Shown here: positions 15,998-24,974 of the stretch, piece by piece | Layout: each line of letters opens with the position of its first letter | Numbering within the stretch: the first letter of the stretch is position 1 | Assembly (NCBI GenBank): GCA_964547995.1 | Contig: CAZJRB010000019.1 | Location: 10,184 to 74,183 of the forward strand | From: CAZJRB01 sp964547995 | GTDB lineage: Bacteria; Planctomycetota; Planctomycetia; Pirellulales; Thermoguttaceae | DNA length: 64,000 nucleotides | Direction: 5' to 3' | The notes under the pieces: model-generated | What the model was told of the DNA's origin: nothing | The model's input: only the letters and a program-made list of their open reading frames with translations | The model's database searches: none | Translations under genes and position numbers: made by a program

Positions 15998-16131
15998 GAT
16001 TTTTTGTAGGGTGGGACCAGGAGCAAAGCGACGCCGGCCCACCAACGCCAGAAAAAGGCGGCGAATATGGTGGGCCGGCGCGGCCTGAGGGCCGCTGGTC
16101 CCACCCTACGGCCTTCATTTCCCAAAAAATC
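15998..16131. repeat. Nested palindromic intergenic element (134 bp)
   Basis: Three nested inverted pairs surround a centre near 16055: GATTTTTTG (15998-16006) with CAAAAAATC (16123-16131); GTAGGGTGGGACCAG (16006-16020) with its exact complement (16095-16109); and GCCGGCCCACCA (16033-16044) with TGGTGGGCCGGC (16068-16079). It has no coding capacity and is likely a MITE or REP-type insertion between the DUF1559 gene and the large membrane gene. Confidence 0.7.
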
Positions 16132-16151
16132 ATAACCTTGTTGCGGGCAGG

Positions 16152-18917
16152 CTATTGCGAGCTTTCGTCGGAGGAATCGGCCTCCTTGGAGGAGCCGGAC
16201 GGCTTCTCTTGCTTCTCGCGGATCGGCGGCGGCCCGACCGGCTCGCCGGTGAGGGCTGTCCGAACCAGGGCAAAAAGGACGTCGTAGCGGTTAAGCAAGG
16301 TCTCATCGGGATCGGTCATCCACACCGCACCGTCGCCGTAATCGCCCATGCGGCCGTCGTGGAAGGCACCTGCGAAGCCGAGGGCCATGACTTGCCCGCC
16401 ACTGTCAAACCGGACCCTGGCCCCGAAGACCTGCTTCTTTTCGCCCATCCACGCGATCGGTTCGCCGCCGGCGATTTCGTAGGCATATTCAACTTCCATC
16501 GTCGGCCAGCCTTCGCCGAGCGACAGGAATCCCTCCCACTGCATGTCGTGGACGACCGACAGGCCAAAGGGCGACAGGAGGCTGTTGGCCGTTGACGGGC
16601 CGCTCTCGGGCGAGTCGATCACCAGGAGTTTTCCGCCATCCTCCCTGACATACTTCACCAGGGCGTCGCGGAACTCGCAGGTAACCGGTTTCGTGGGGCA
16701 GACCACGACCACGGCGTCGCCAGAGAACGCCTCAAGGCCGGTGCGCCGTGCCGTATAGGACCCCCGAAGCTCCCCGTCTACGGGGATGTGTACCCGCGAA
16801 ATCCACTGCTCGAACATGCCAAAGCCTTGCGGATTCTGAGCGTAGGCCCCCTTGCTCAAAGACACGTCGGACGTGGTTCGATCGATCACCACGCGCGTCA
16901 TGGGCCGCTCGACTTTCGGCACGGGCATCCGCATCCGCCCCCATGCGATGACGGCTGCGCCGCCGAACACCCAGCCGAGCGTTGCGGCGGCCAGCAACAA
17001 CAGCCAGGCGGCTTCGCGCCGACGCGCCAAGAACAGCCCTGCGATCAGAAGCACGCAACCGAGCGGAAGCAACACGAAGACCGGGTGGCGCAGCGTGCTG
17101 CGGTGGTTGAGCCACTCGATCATGCCGAGCATCAATTCGGCCTTGCCGGGCTGGTAGATGCAGAAGGTTGACAAGATGGTCGAGTCGGTGAAGGCCAAAA
17201 CGCGCCCCTTACCGGGTCGGGTCGCCCAAAGCTGGATGAAAGCCCCGTAGCGCATTTCCGGAGCGTGCTGGGGAAAGGTATGATAATTGCTGCCAAGGTG
17301 GTAGGCGGGCGGAAGGCTCCAGAGGCCGGTTCCGATCATGGCGGCTTTTCCCCAGCTTCGGCCGGGATCGATCGAACACGAAACGGCAAAGTCGGTCGGC
17401 GGCAGGTGTTGCACCGCCGGATGCGAAACGCGAGGTTTCAAGTAGCGCTGGAGGTAGACCGGGTCGCTTTCCTGCTCGTTCCATCCGGCGCGGCCGGGCT
17501 TGATCTCGAACTGTTCGTTGCTGAACAGCAAATCGTGGCGGTACGTAAACCCGAAATGCCGGGTAATGTCGTTCAGGTACGTGTTCATGTTGAAGACGTT
17601 CGTATGATCACCGATCAATAGCAGCCCGCCGCCGTCTTCGACAAACTTGACGACCGCCCGGACTTCATCCTCGCTATAACGAGGTGAGGGGTATTTCTCG
17701 CCGTTCTCGTCGTAGGGAGGGTCTCTCGTCTCGCTCGGCGTCTTGATGACTAGAACATCGCAATCGGCAAGCGCCTCTGCGTCGATCTTCCGGTCTTCGG
17801 CAAGCTGCGACATCTCGTAGAACTGGCCGAGGTAGGCATAGATGGCGGCATAACTATAGCCGGAATCGTGCCCGAAGAAGTTGGTGTCGTAAGGTTTGTC
17901 GATCGGTTCCCAGGTCGAGTGTCGTGCGACAAACTTCACGCGGCCTTGCTTGCGAGTGCCGACGGGGTCCCACTTGTAGGCAAAGACAAGAACGGCCGCC
18001 GCAAGTGCCACGAGCACCGCAGCCAGGGGAAAGTGCCACGGCTGCGGTTCCCGCAGCAGGGATTCCTCGCCGGTCCATGTCGGCTCATCCGTCGGTATCC
18101 GCACAAAACGCCACGCCAACAGCACCGGTCCCGCAAGCATCAGCAACAACACCCAAGGCGAGAAAAAGTGGTTCATCGCGTGCAGCGGCATGTCGAACTG
18201 CCACCGCACGACGCGATCGAGATAAAAAGCCAGCATCAGAGCCGCGCGAACCGGCAACCAGGCCGCTACGAGAATCGTCAACGCCCGCAAACCGGCAATC
18301 CACGCGTTCCATCGCCGGCCTTCCGGCAAGCGCGACCAGACGACCAGGGCAAGGACGACCAACGAGCCGACATAGAAGCAAATCGTTGCGGGGTCGACAA
18401 GCGAGTCCCACGTGACCGCAAAGCGATGGGGCTGCCGGACGGTGTGCATGACGACTTCCGAGCCGTCGGCCGTCGCTTCGGTGCCCAGCAACCGCACCAA
18501 GCCGGCAAACAGACCCGCCACCGGCGCCGGCAAATCGTGCGAGCGGGCCGTGGTTTGGGTATAAAGCCACATCGCCAGTGCCTGGGTCAGCATGACCACC
18601 CCGGCAGCCACAGTCCCCCGCCCCAGCGGCACCGGCCAGCGGCGGGGAAGTGGTAACAACTCGAAGAGCAATCCCAACGCGATCAACAGCGGCGCCGCGC
18701 GAAGGGGCCAGGGAGCGAACCAGACTGCCGGCATAAGCAACACTGCGGCAATCGCCATATCCCGGCGCGAGGGCATCCGCTGTACGATACCCGAAAGCAG
18801 CGACGCCCCGGCCACCACGACCACCAGCCAAGCCACCGGACTGGCCGGGAAGTAGTATCCCCAGCCCAACAGCCAGGAAACCGCCAACAGTGCCACGCCG
18901 AGCCATGCCCGAATCAT
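16152..18917 (-). CDS. Large membrane protein: exosortase-like membrane module plus two GATase1/DUF4350-like domains
   Basis: 921 residues. The first 280 residues contain about eight hydrophobic helices. Within them 'LFAGLVRLLGTEATADGSEV' and a later 'AAWLPVRAALML' match the layout of exosortases (LG…EG…, then the P..N..R helix), but the catalytic Cys region reads VTWDSLVDPA, without Cys. Two soluble class-I glutamine-amidotransferase-like domains follow (about 320-600 and 680-890), each with 'FVEDGGGLLLIGD' or 'YVREDGGKLLVID', and two further membrane helices lie between them. The domains resemble the GldG/DUF4350 type and carry no obvious catalytic triad. The start overlaps the stop of the upstream partner by 4 nt. 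The function is unknown. Confidence 0.6.
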   Translation of the reverse strand: MIRAWLGVALLAVSWLLGWGYYFPASPVAWLVVVVAGASLLSGIVQRMPSRRDMAIAAVLLMPAVWFAPWPLRAAPLLIALGLLFELLPLPRRWPVPLGRGTVAAGVVMLTQALAMWLYTQTTARSHDLPAPVAGLFAGLVRLLGTEATADGSEVVMHTVRQPHRFAVTWDSLVDPATICFYVGSLVVLALVVWSRLPEGRRWNAWIAGLRALTILVAAWLPVRAALMLAFYLDRVVRWQFDMPLHAMNHFFSPWVLLLMLAGPVLLAWRFVRIPTDEPTWTGEESLLREPQPWHFPLAAVLVALAAAVLVFAYKWDPVGTRKQGRVKFVARHSTWEPIDKPYDTNFFGHDSGYSYAAIYAYLGQFYEMSQLAEDRKIDAEALADCDVLVIKTPSETRDPPYDENGEKYPSPRYSEDEVRAVVKFVEDGGGLLLIGDHTNVFNMNTYLNDITRHFGFTYRHDLLFSNEQFEIKPGRAGWNEQESDPVYLQRYLKPRVSHPAVQHLPPTDFAVSCSIDPGRSWGKAAMIGTGLWSLPPAYHLGSNYHTFPQHAPEMRYGAFIQLWATRPGKGRVLAFTDSTILSTFCIYQPGKAELMLGMIEWLNHRSTLRHPVFVLLPLGCVLLIAGLFLARRREAAWLLLLAAATLGWVFGGAAVIAWGRMRMPVPKVERPMTRVVIDRTTSDVSLSKGAYAQNPQGFGMFEQWISRVHIPVDGELRGSYTARRTGLEAFSGDAVVVVCPTKPVTCEFRDALVKYVREDGGKLLVIDSPESGPSTANSLLSPFGLSVVHDMQWEGFLSLGEGWPTMEVEYAYEIAGGEPIAWMGEKKQVFGARVRFDSGGQVMALGFAGAFHDGRMGDYGDGAVWMTDPDETLLNRYDVLFALVRTALTGEPVGPPPIREKQEKPSGSSKEADSSDESSQ

Positions 18918-21718
18918 TCCGGCACCTCACCTTCCGTCGAACGGTCGCTCGGCTCCGGTTCGACAAGGCTATCGTCCGGCGGCTCCAACTCCGTCGGACT
19001 GTCGTCGGCCGGCTCCGGCTTCGGGGGAATCCAGACCTCGCCGCCGGAATCGGTCACACGGGAAAGAAACCATCGCCAGTACACCGTATTCTGCGGATAC
19101 TGGCAGTGTTCCGACTCGAGGTTCCGGTTGGCTGCGAATAGGGTATCCCCGATGACCACGATCGATCCCTTTCCGGCCCTTGAGCGAATGATGATGCCGT
19201 CGCCGTCTTCGGAAAACTGGATCACATTCGAACCCTCGGCAAAGCAATCGATTTTCCAAGGGGAATCGAGGTGCATGGCAACACTGTAATCCCCCAAGTC
19301 GAGGTAGTTTATCAAGCCGCCATAGTGGTCCAGGCCGTAGGCGAGCGGTTCGGGTTCGAGGACGGCTTTCCCAGGCGGAACGGGCGAAGGCGGAACGTCG
19401 AAATCGAAATCGTCAAGCAACTCCTGACAAGGCCGAGACGCCTCCGAACCCGCCATAAGAATGAACGTTCCTCCGCCACGGACGAATTCCCCGATCGCAC
19501 GGCGATCAGCCATCGTGAATCGCCCCGACGGACCGATCGAAATCAGCAGATCGGCCTGGGCAAGCCGCTGGCTCGTCAACTCGGGTAGAAGCAGCGGGAG
19601 GTACCCGTTGCGCATCAACGTCCGGGTCAAGCCCCCGACGCCCAGCCGGCCCCATGTGTTGCTGCTGTAGGCTTCCAGGTGGGAAGCGTCGATGTAGGCG
19701 AGTCTGCCGGTTGAGTCGGTCGGCTCGCCCGTGGGAAGGACCATCGCGGAACGGTGCACCGACGACAGGCAAAGGGCCAGCGATGCCGCGAACACGACCG
19801 CGGCAACCGCGATTCGCTCCGCCGCCGCTCGCCACGCCAGCAAGCCGACAAACCCGGCTATCGCGAGCAGCCCGAGCAACTGCCGCCACACGGCCTGCGG
19901 ACTTCCCGGCTGATTGGCAAGGTATCCCAATAGCCGCCCGGTAAAGAGGTAAGCGCTGGGGAGAACGAAGTTGTGCAGCGGCGAACTGTCGCCGAGCACG
20001 ACGATTCGTCCGTTGCCGAATCGCTGTTCGGCGGCCAGGACGAGGTCCCCCAATTGCTTGCCGGAATCGTAGTCTTTTTTTCCGGGATCGTATTCCCACT
20101 CGGCGATCGCCAAAGGATTTCTGAACGCTCGCGGCCCCTTCGTCCTCGCGTCGGGTTCCACGGCGTCGCTTCCCGGTTCACTGAAGGCGAATTGCCCCAC
20201 TAGAAGCGGCCGGGCCGGCATCCGCGTTTCGATCGAAGCCGCCTGCACCAAACCGAACGGGTTGCGGCGGTCGTCCATACCGGCGGTTGCCGGATGGGCC
20301 AACACGGTACACACCTGTTCCCAGAGTCGGGTGGACGGGATCACCGTGTCGCACCGAACCTGCATGCCGGTCGGCTCGAGCACCTCATTAAATCTGCTCG
20401 ACTTGTCTCCCTGCAATCTTTCCGGTTCCGCTGCCACCAGCAACGAACCGCCATCGCGGACGAACTGCCAGACCCGCTCGAGGCGATCTTTCGGCCAGGA
20501 TTGGTTCGGGTGGATCAGCAACAATACGTCGGCCTCCGCCAGATCCTCCTCGGAAAGATCGGACGACGGGACGAACTCTCCTCGCAAGCTCTTGATAAAC
20601 AGGGGCAAGATGCCGTAGGTGCCGGGGTCGGTTGTGTCGTGTTCCGGCTTCTTCCAGTCGACAAATCCCTGGTTGTACGCGACGATCCTCTTGCCCTTGA
20701 GGCTCGATCGGCCCTTTCCCAGCACGGTCAGCAAGGGAATCGCCACGGCCAGCAACATCGATCCGAGCCACAGCAGATCGGCGACGGTCAAAGCACGGCC
20801 TTCGCCGTCTTCGTCTTCATTCAACGGTTTTTCTTTGGCCGGCTCGATGACCGGTCGCCATGTTACCCAACGGAACATCAGCGCCGCGACGACCACTTGA
20901 ATGATCCCGGCCAACAGCGGCAAATTCCACGGCAAGATCGAGCGAACGGCATTTCCCCATGTCCAGACACCCATGTGGCTGACATCGATCGGCGGCGGCA
21001 TAACCACCTCCGGCAACGCCGAGACAAGACGGGGCGAAAACGACAATACGATCAGATAGACGAGTTGGCCCGCGAGAATCGCCACCGCCGCGTAGACCGC
21101 CCGACCAAGCCGCGGCGGGGTCGTGCAAATCAGCCAGCCGGTGAACAACGCCCCCATCAGGACCAGGAAATCGAGCCCCGCAAACGTCGCGCCGATCCGG
21201 AGCGGTTGGCCGGTGATGTTGCCCACAAGGGACCCCATCGCCCCGCCGATCGAATCGGCCACAAGCCATGCCGCCGGAACCGACGTACACGCCAACCGAA
21301 ACAACGCCAGCACGGTTGCCGAGATTGCAACGAGCAACAGAATTCGGCCGGTCAGACCGGTCTGGACGTAGGACAGGGCCGCCAGGACCATGACCACGCC
21401 CAGGACGTTGAAGACCGGCAGGTTCGAGGCCGTCATGACGATTCCCACGACGGCCCCCCCGGCTACCGCCGCCCAGCGCATGGCCGATTCCCGCGGAGAG
21501 GAGGGGGACGAGCAAGGCCATCCGGCCACGATCGCCACACCCATTGCAATCCAGGTGAGCGCGTGCCGCAAGGGATGAGCGAGCAACCCCGTCGAGCCCG
21601 CGGCAATCCAAGCGGCCGACATCCCGGCGATCAAGATTACGATGGTCCGGGCGGGGACGGCTGCTGTGTTCTCATGCCGTACAGGGCTGGTCTCGTCGTA
21701 TAAGGATGTGATCGGCAT
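18914..21718 (-). CDS. Large membrane protein partner: degenerate exosortase-like module plus two GATase1-like domains
   Basis: 934 residues from the ATG at 21718 (AAGGA about 9 nt upstream); the longer open frame would begin inside a palindromic element. Some nine membrane helices come first, including 'GSLVGNITGQPLRIGATFAGLDFLVLM', which resembles an exosortase core without its Cys or Arg. Soluble domain 1 (about 350-600) has 'FVRDGGSLLVAAEPE'; three membrane helices (about 610-670) and soluble domain 2 follow with 'FVRGGGTFILMAGSE' and 'GKGSIVVIGDTLFA'. The C-terminal tail is acidic and Pro-rich. It shares architecture with the next gene, so the two look like an ancient duplication acting as a heteromer. 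The substrate is unknown. Confidence 0.6.
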   Translation of the reverse strand: MPITSLYDETSPVRHENTAAVPARTIVILIAGMSAAWIAAGSTGLLAHPLRHALTWIAMGVAIVAGWPCSSPSSPRESAMRWAAVAGGAVVGIVMTASNLPVFNVLGVVMVLAALSYVQTGLTGRILLLVAISATVLALFRLACTSVPAAWLVADSIGGAMGSLVGNITGQPLRIGATFAGLDFLVLMGALFTGWLICTTPPRLGRAVYAAVAILAGQLVYLIVLSFSPRLVSALPEVVMPPPIDVSHMGVWTWGNAVRSILPWNLPLLAGIIQVVVAALMFRWVTWRPVIEPAKEKPLNEDEDGEGRALTVADLLWLGSMLLAVAIPLLTVLGKGRSSLKGKRIVAYNQGFVDWKKPEHDTTDPGTYGILPLFIKSLRGEFVPSSDLSEEDLAEADVLLLIHPNQSWPKDRLERVWQFVRDGGSLLVAAEPERLQGDKSSRFNEVLEPTGMQVRCDTVIPSTRLWEQVCTVLAHPATAGMDDRRNPFGLVQAASIETRMPARPLLVGQFAFSEPGSDAVEPDARTKGPRAFRNPLAIAEWEYDPGKKDYDSGKQLGDLVLAAEQRFGNGRIVVLGDSSPLHNFVLPSAYLFTGRLLGYLANQPGSPQAVWRQLLGLLAIAGFVGLLAWRAAAERIAVAAVVFAASLALCLSSVHRSAMVLPTGEPTDSTGRLAYIDASHLEAYSSNTWGRLGVGGLTRTLMRNGYLPLLLPELTSQRLAQADLLISIGPSGRFTMADRRAIGEFVRGGGTFILMAGSEASRPCQELLDDFDFDVPPSPVPPGKAVLEPEPLAYGLDHYGGLINYLDLGDYSVAMHLDSPWKIDCFAEGSNVIQFSEDGDGIIIRSRAGKGSIVVIGDTLFAANRNLESEHCQYPQNTVYWRWFLSRVTDSGGEVWIPPKPEPADDSPTELEPPDDSLVEPEPSDRSTEGEVPE

Positions 21719-21822
21719 CTGGTGCAATCCTTGCAGAGTTAAACCCCATAGTATGGGCAACTTGCCGGCTTGCAACAATACCAGTCGCTTGGGGCTCGCT
21801 CGTCGGTGAAGAGACCTGCTAG

Positions 21823-21926
21823 TACCCCATGTCACTTGAAACTGTCAGTACGATGGCTCTCCGAAGCCGTCGACAAACCGCGTCGGCCTCGGAGGGCCAA
21901 CGTACAAAATCAAATGCAATGGGGTA
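21823..21926. mobile_element. Palindromic MITE-like element flanked by CTAG (second copy type)
   Basis: A 104-bp imperfect palindrome runs from TACCCCAT to ATGGGGTA with CTAG on both sides (21819-21822 and 21927-21930). Inner arms pair GTACG.TGGC.CTCCGA.GCCG with their complement. The ends and target match the element at 13385-13518 although the middles differ. It lies between the large membrane gene pair and the PQQ-like gene and carries no gene. Confidence 0.6.
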
Positions 21927-22001
21927 CTAGAGCCGCAAGAACCCCAGGTCTACGCAATCGACAAACTTTGCCCGTTTAGCCCCTATGTCCGCGGGGGGAC
22001 T

Positions 22002-22031
22002 TGCAGAAGGGGGTCCGTTTGCATTACAATC
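22002..22031 (+). promoter_or_regulatory. Candidate sigma70-type promoter of the PQQ-like gene
   Basis: TTGCAG (22002-22007) and TACAAT (22026-22031) are separated by 18 nt, about 85 nt upstream of the start codon. They match the consensus at 4/6 and 5/6 positions. Confidence 0.4.
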
Positions 22032-22117
22032 CCCCTTGCATGGTATCGGCGGGCAGGTCATCTTTGGGGTGGCGGCCCTCTCGCAACGGCTTCAGCACTC
22101 TTCGCACCGAGTAGCCC

Positions 22118-24226
22118 ATGTCGGACCCTCCCGAGCCAGCCAATCCCCACAGGACTGCCCGCTCGATCATAGCAGCCGTCGTGTTGCGTGTCGTTTTGGC
22201 GGCGGTGTTCGCAGCGGTTCTGTTTGCCGTGTTCGGCGATATCGGGGCCGTGCTTCCCCAGCGGCCGGTTCGCCCGCCGAGCCCGGAAGCCGCGATGCCG
22301 GTCCATGTCGACAGGCCGGCCGACGCGGGTTGGCCCCATCGCCGCGGACCGCATTACAACGCCGTCTCCGACGAGACCGACCTGGCCGACGCCTGGCCGG
22401 CGGAAGGACCGCCCGTGCTCTGGACCCTCGATCTGGGCCGCGGCTATTCCGGCTTCACTGCCATGGGCAATCGCGTCTTTACGCAAACACAGACGCTTTC
22501 CGCCCAGTTCGTTCTTTGCCTCGACGCCGACACGGGCGAAGAGATTTGGCGGCGGCGCTACGACTGGCCGTACGATCCGTCGGGAATGTACCCCGGTCCC
22601 CGGGCAACGCCCACCTGGCACGCCGGTTGCATCTACTACGCCGGTCCGCGGGGGCGGGTCGGGTGCCTCACGGCCGACGACGGGCGGTTGATCTGGGAGG
22701 TGAACATCAACGAGGAGTTCGCCGGACGCGGGACCGATTTCGGCTATGCCTGCTCGCCGACCATCGAAGACGGCAAGGTGGTCATGCCCGTCGGCGGCAA
22801 AGGGGCCAGCGTCGTTGCCTTGGATGCACGCGACGGCTCGACCGTTTGGGCCTCGGGCGACGAACCGGCCAGCTACTGTTCGGCCCTGCCGATCACGTTC
22901 GCCGGTCACCGCTACATAGTCGCCTTCCTGCAAAACGCCCTGGCCCTGTTCGACTTGAAGACCGGCCGGCTCGTGTGGCAGGACAACTATTCCCAAGGCT
23001 ACGACGAACACGCCGCCGCACCGCTCTATGAAGATCCGTATTTGATGATCGCCTGCCCGTTCAAGAGCGGGGCGGAATGTTACAAGCTGGAACTGGCCGA
23101 CCAGGACGCCGCCGAAACGAGCCAAGATAAGCCCCCGAAACTGAACGTCACCAACGCCTGGTTCAGCCGGGAGATGTCGAACGATACGGCTTCGAGCGTG
23201 GTGGTTGACGGGCACGTCTACGGGTTCGATCTCCGCGACGTGCAGGCAAAAGCGCATCGCCCTTCGCGGGGGACGTTCAAGTGCATGGAGTTCACGACCG
23301 GCAAGGTCCTTTGGGAAAGCAACGAGCCCGGCCACGCCACGGTGCTGGTGGCCGACGGCAAGCTCTTTCTTTTCAACGACGAGGGCGAGCTAATCCTCGC
23401 CAGGGCAAATCCCGAACGCTATGAGGAGCTTGCCCGAACCCAGGTCTTTTCAGGCGAGACCTGCTGGACGGCCCCGTCGCTCTGCCGCGGCCGGCTCTAC
23501 CTGCGCAGTCCCTCGAAGGCGGCCTGCGTCTACGTCGGCAAGCCGGAAAACCTCGAGCGGAAACAGACGCAACAGGCGGTCGCCGCCTCGGAGATTCCGC
23601 AGTCGAAACCGATGGATCTGGCAAAATTCCTCGGCGGCGAGCGGGAGTACGCCCAGGACCCGCCCGAGCTGCCCGAACTGTGGATGTCGTACCTGTTCGG
23701 CCTGCTCGGCGTGCTCGCCCCGGCGGGGGTGTTGGCCGTGCTGGTCGATCTGTTCGTGCGGATCAAGTGGCGCGAGGCGGCGTCGCCGTCCGGCCGGGCA
23801 ACGCTTTGGATCGCCGCGTTCCTGCTGGGCGTCTTCGGCACCCCGATCTACAACCGGCTGGTCGACTACTTCGTGTTCACCTGGCCGATCTGCCTGGCGG
23901 TTGCCCACCAGGCGACGCTCAACGCGGTCGTCCGGTCGAACAAAGAGCCGAAACCCCGCTGGGCGAAGTGGCTGGCCCTGCTGGCAACGGCCTTCTTCAT
24001 CGCCGTCTGTATCGCGTACTACTTGGCCTGCCGGCGGTTGAGCCTGCCTTTTCACTGGATTTTCCTGCTCGGCTTTTTCCCGTCTTGGCCGATCGCCGTC
24101 CCGGCCGCGTACAAGCTCCAACATCCGGGCCACCCGATCCGCGATTTCCTTTGGGCAGCAGCGTCCTTCACCCTTTTTTACTGGTCGGCCGCCTCAATCA
24201 TCTGGGTGAAGACGACGGTGATGTGA
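22118..24226 (+). CDS. Membrane-anchored PQQ-type beta-propeller protein
   Basis: 702 residues. One N-terminal helix (about 18-40) is followed by a periplasmic beta-propeller (about 70-500) built of PQQ-like blades with 'LDADTGEEIWRRRY', 'LTADDGRLIWEVNI', 'LDARDGSTVWASG' and 'FDLKTGRLVWQDN'. The C-terminal 170 residues hold about five membrane helices. PQQ-enzyme residues are not evident, so a structural or electron-transfer-associated role is more likely than a dehydrogenase. It diverges from the large membrane gene pair across a MITE-like palindrome. The start codon has a weak ribosome site. Confidence 0.75.
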   Translation: MSDPPEPANPHRTARSIIAAVVLRVVLAAVFAAVLFAVFGDIGAVLPQRPVRPPSPEAAMPVHVDRPADAGWPHRRGPHYNAVSDETDLADAWPAEGPPVLWTLDLGRGYSGFTAMGNRVFTQTQTLSAQFVLCLDADTGEEIWRRRYDWPYDPSGMYPGPRATPTWHAGCIYYAGPRGRVGCLTADDGRLIWEVNINEEFAGRGTDFGYACSPTIEDGKVVMPVGGKGASVVALDARDGSTVWASGDEPASYCSALPITFAGHRYIVAFLQNALALFDLKTGRLVWQDNYSQGYDEHAAAPLYEDPYLMIACPFKSGAECYKLELADQDAAETSQDKPPKLNVTNAWFSREMSNDTASSVVVDGHVYGFDLRDVQAKAHRPSRGTFKCMEFTTGKVLWESNEPGHATVLVADGKLFLFNDEGELILARANPERYEELARTQVFSGETCWTAPSLCRGRLYLRSPSKAACVYVGKPENLERKQTQQAVAASEIPQSKPMDLAKFLGGEREYAQDPPELPELWMSYLFGLLGVLAPAGVLAVLVDLFVRIKWREAASPSGRATLWIAAFLLGVFGTPIYNRLVDYFVFTWPICLAVAHQATLNAVVRSNKEPKPRWAKWLALLATAFFIAVCIAYYLACRRLSLPFHWIFLLGFFPSWPIAVPAAYKLQHPGHPIRDFLWAAASFTLFYWSAASIIWVKTTVM

Positions 24227-24282
24227 TTGGGGGTCCAGGGGGCAACATCGGGTTCGGATGTCCTTGTTCGGCGTTGTCTCAT

Positions 24283-24582
24283 TCACGGTAACCGCTCGCG
24301 CCACTTGTCCGGATCCCGGGAGGTGTGGAACACGCAGTAGACTGTTACCGTCCCACCTGTGTACTCGTAGAAGATCACGTACGGAAATCGTCTGACCAAT
24401 GCCCGCCGATAATCTTCGTGGACCTTGGCGGGCAGTTCGGGCGTGCGACAGATGCGTTGGATGGAGGCATCGACGCAAGTGAGAAACTCTTCTCCCAACC
24501 CGTGCCGGCGATCCTCGTACCAGGCATACGCATCGGCGATATCTTGTTCGGCTTCCGGCGCAAGGATAAGCTCAGCGGCCAT
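24283..24582 (-). CDS. RelE/ParE superfamily toxin
   Basis: 99 residues with the ParE/RelE layout: 'APEAEQDIADAYAWYEDRRHGLGEEFL', then 'RRALVRRFPYVIFYEY' and a last strand 'VYCVFHTSRDPDKW'. The closing 'H..RDP..W' is usual for the YafQ/ParE_toxin group. The start lies inside the end of the antitoxin gene (11-nt overlap), the classic antitoxin-toxin order. The target, ribosome-bound mRNA or gyrase, is not predictable. Confidence 0.85.
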   Translation of the reverse strand: MAAELILAPEAEQDIADAYAWYEDRRHGLGEEFLTCVDASIQRICRTPELPAKVHEDYRRALVRRFPYVIFYEYTGGTVTVYCVFHTSRDPDKWRERLP

Positions 24583-24790
24583 ATCGGCTCCTGATCCTTG
24601 CTTTGACCTCCTCCCAGGAAAGCCCCGAAGCTGGCTTGCTCATCAGGTTGGCCTTTCGACGAGCGAGTTCCTCTTTTTGCCAGTCGTGGATAGGAACCTC
24701 GGAGGGGGTAGCTGCCAGGTCGTCCCAGAGGTCCTCAACCAACTGGAGTTTCTCCGGCGGGGTCAAGTCGAATATGGAATCAGAATCCAT
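24572..24790 (-). CDS. Addiction-module antitoxin (TIGR02574-like)
   Basis: 72 residues typical of the 'addiction module protein' family: 'LTPPEKLQLVEDLWDDLA' followed by 'VPIHDWQKEELARRKANLMSKP' and 'SWEEVKARIRSR'. The acidic N-terminal helix binds the cognate RelE/ParE toxin encoded immediately downstream. The ribosome site GAGGAA is very close to the ATG, with AAGGAG further up. Confidence 0.85.
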   Translation of the reverse strand: MDSDSIFDLTPPEKLQLVEDLWDDLAATPSEVPIHDWQKEELARRKANLMSKPASGLSWEEVKARIRSRYGR

Positions 24791-24974
24791 GTTCCTCTAT
24801 GCTCCTTGATGGAGTTCCAGACTTGCGTAGCCAATTAGCCATTCCAGTCGACAGACGATACCGTATAGGATAGCTCAATTTGGTGGTGCCGACAAGCGTT
24901 CGAGCCACACTTTTCCGGGAGAAACCTGCGCGGCCGCGAGAGAAGGCAAAAGAGCCATGCCGGTCACCGGCCGG
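24791..24974. other. Intergenic spacer upstream of the toxin-antitoxin pair
   Basis: Non-coding; it should contain the autoregulated promoter of the toxin-antitoxin operon. On the minus strand an AT-richer stretch at 24855-24885 is the likeliest place. No clear operator palindrome was found. Confidence 0.3.
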
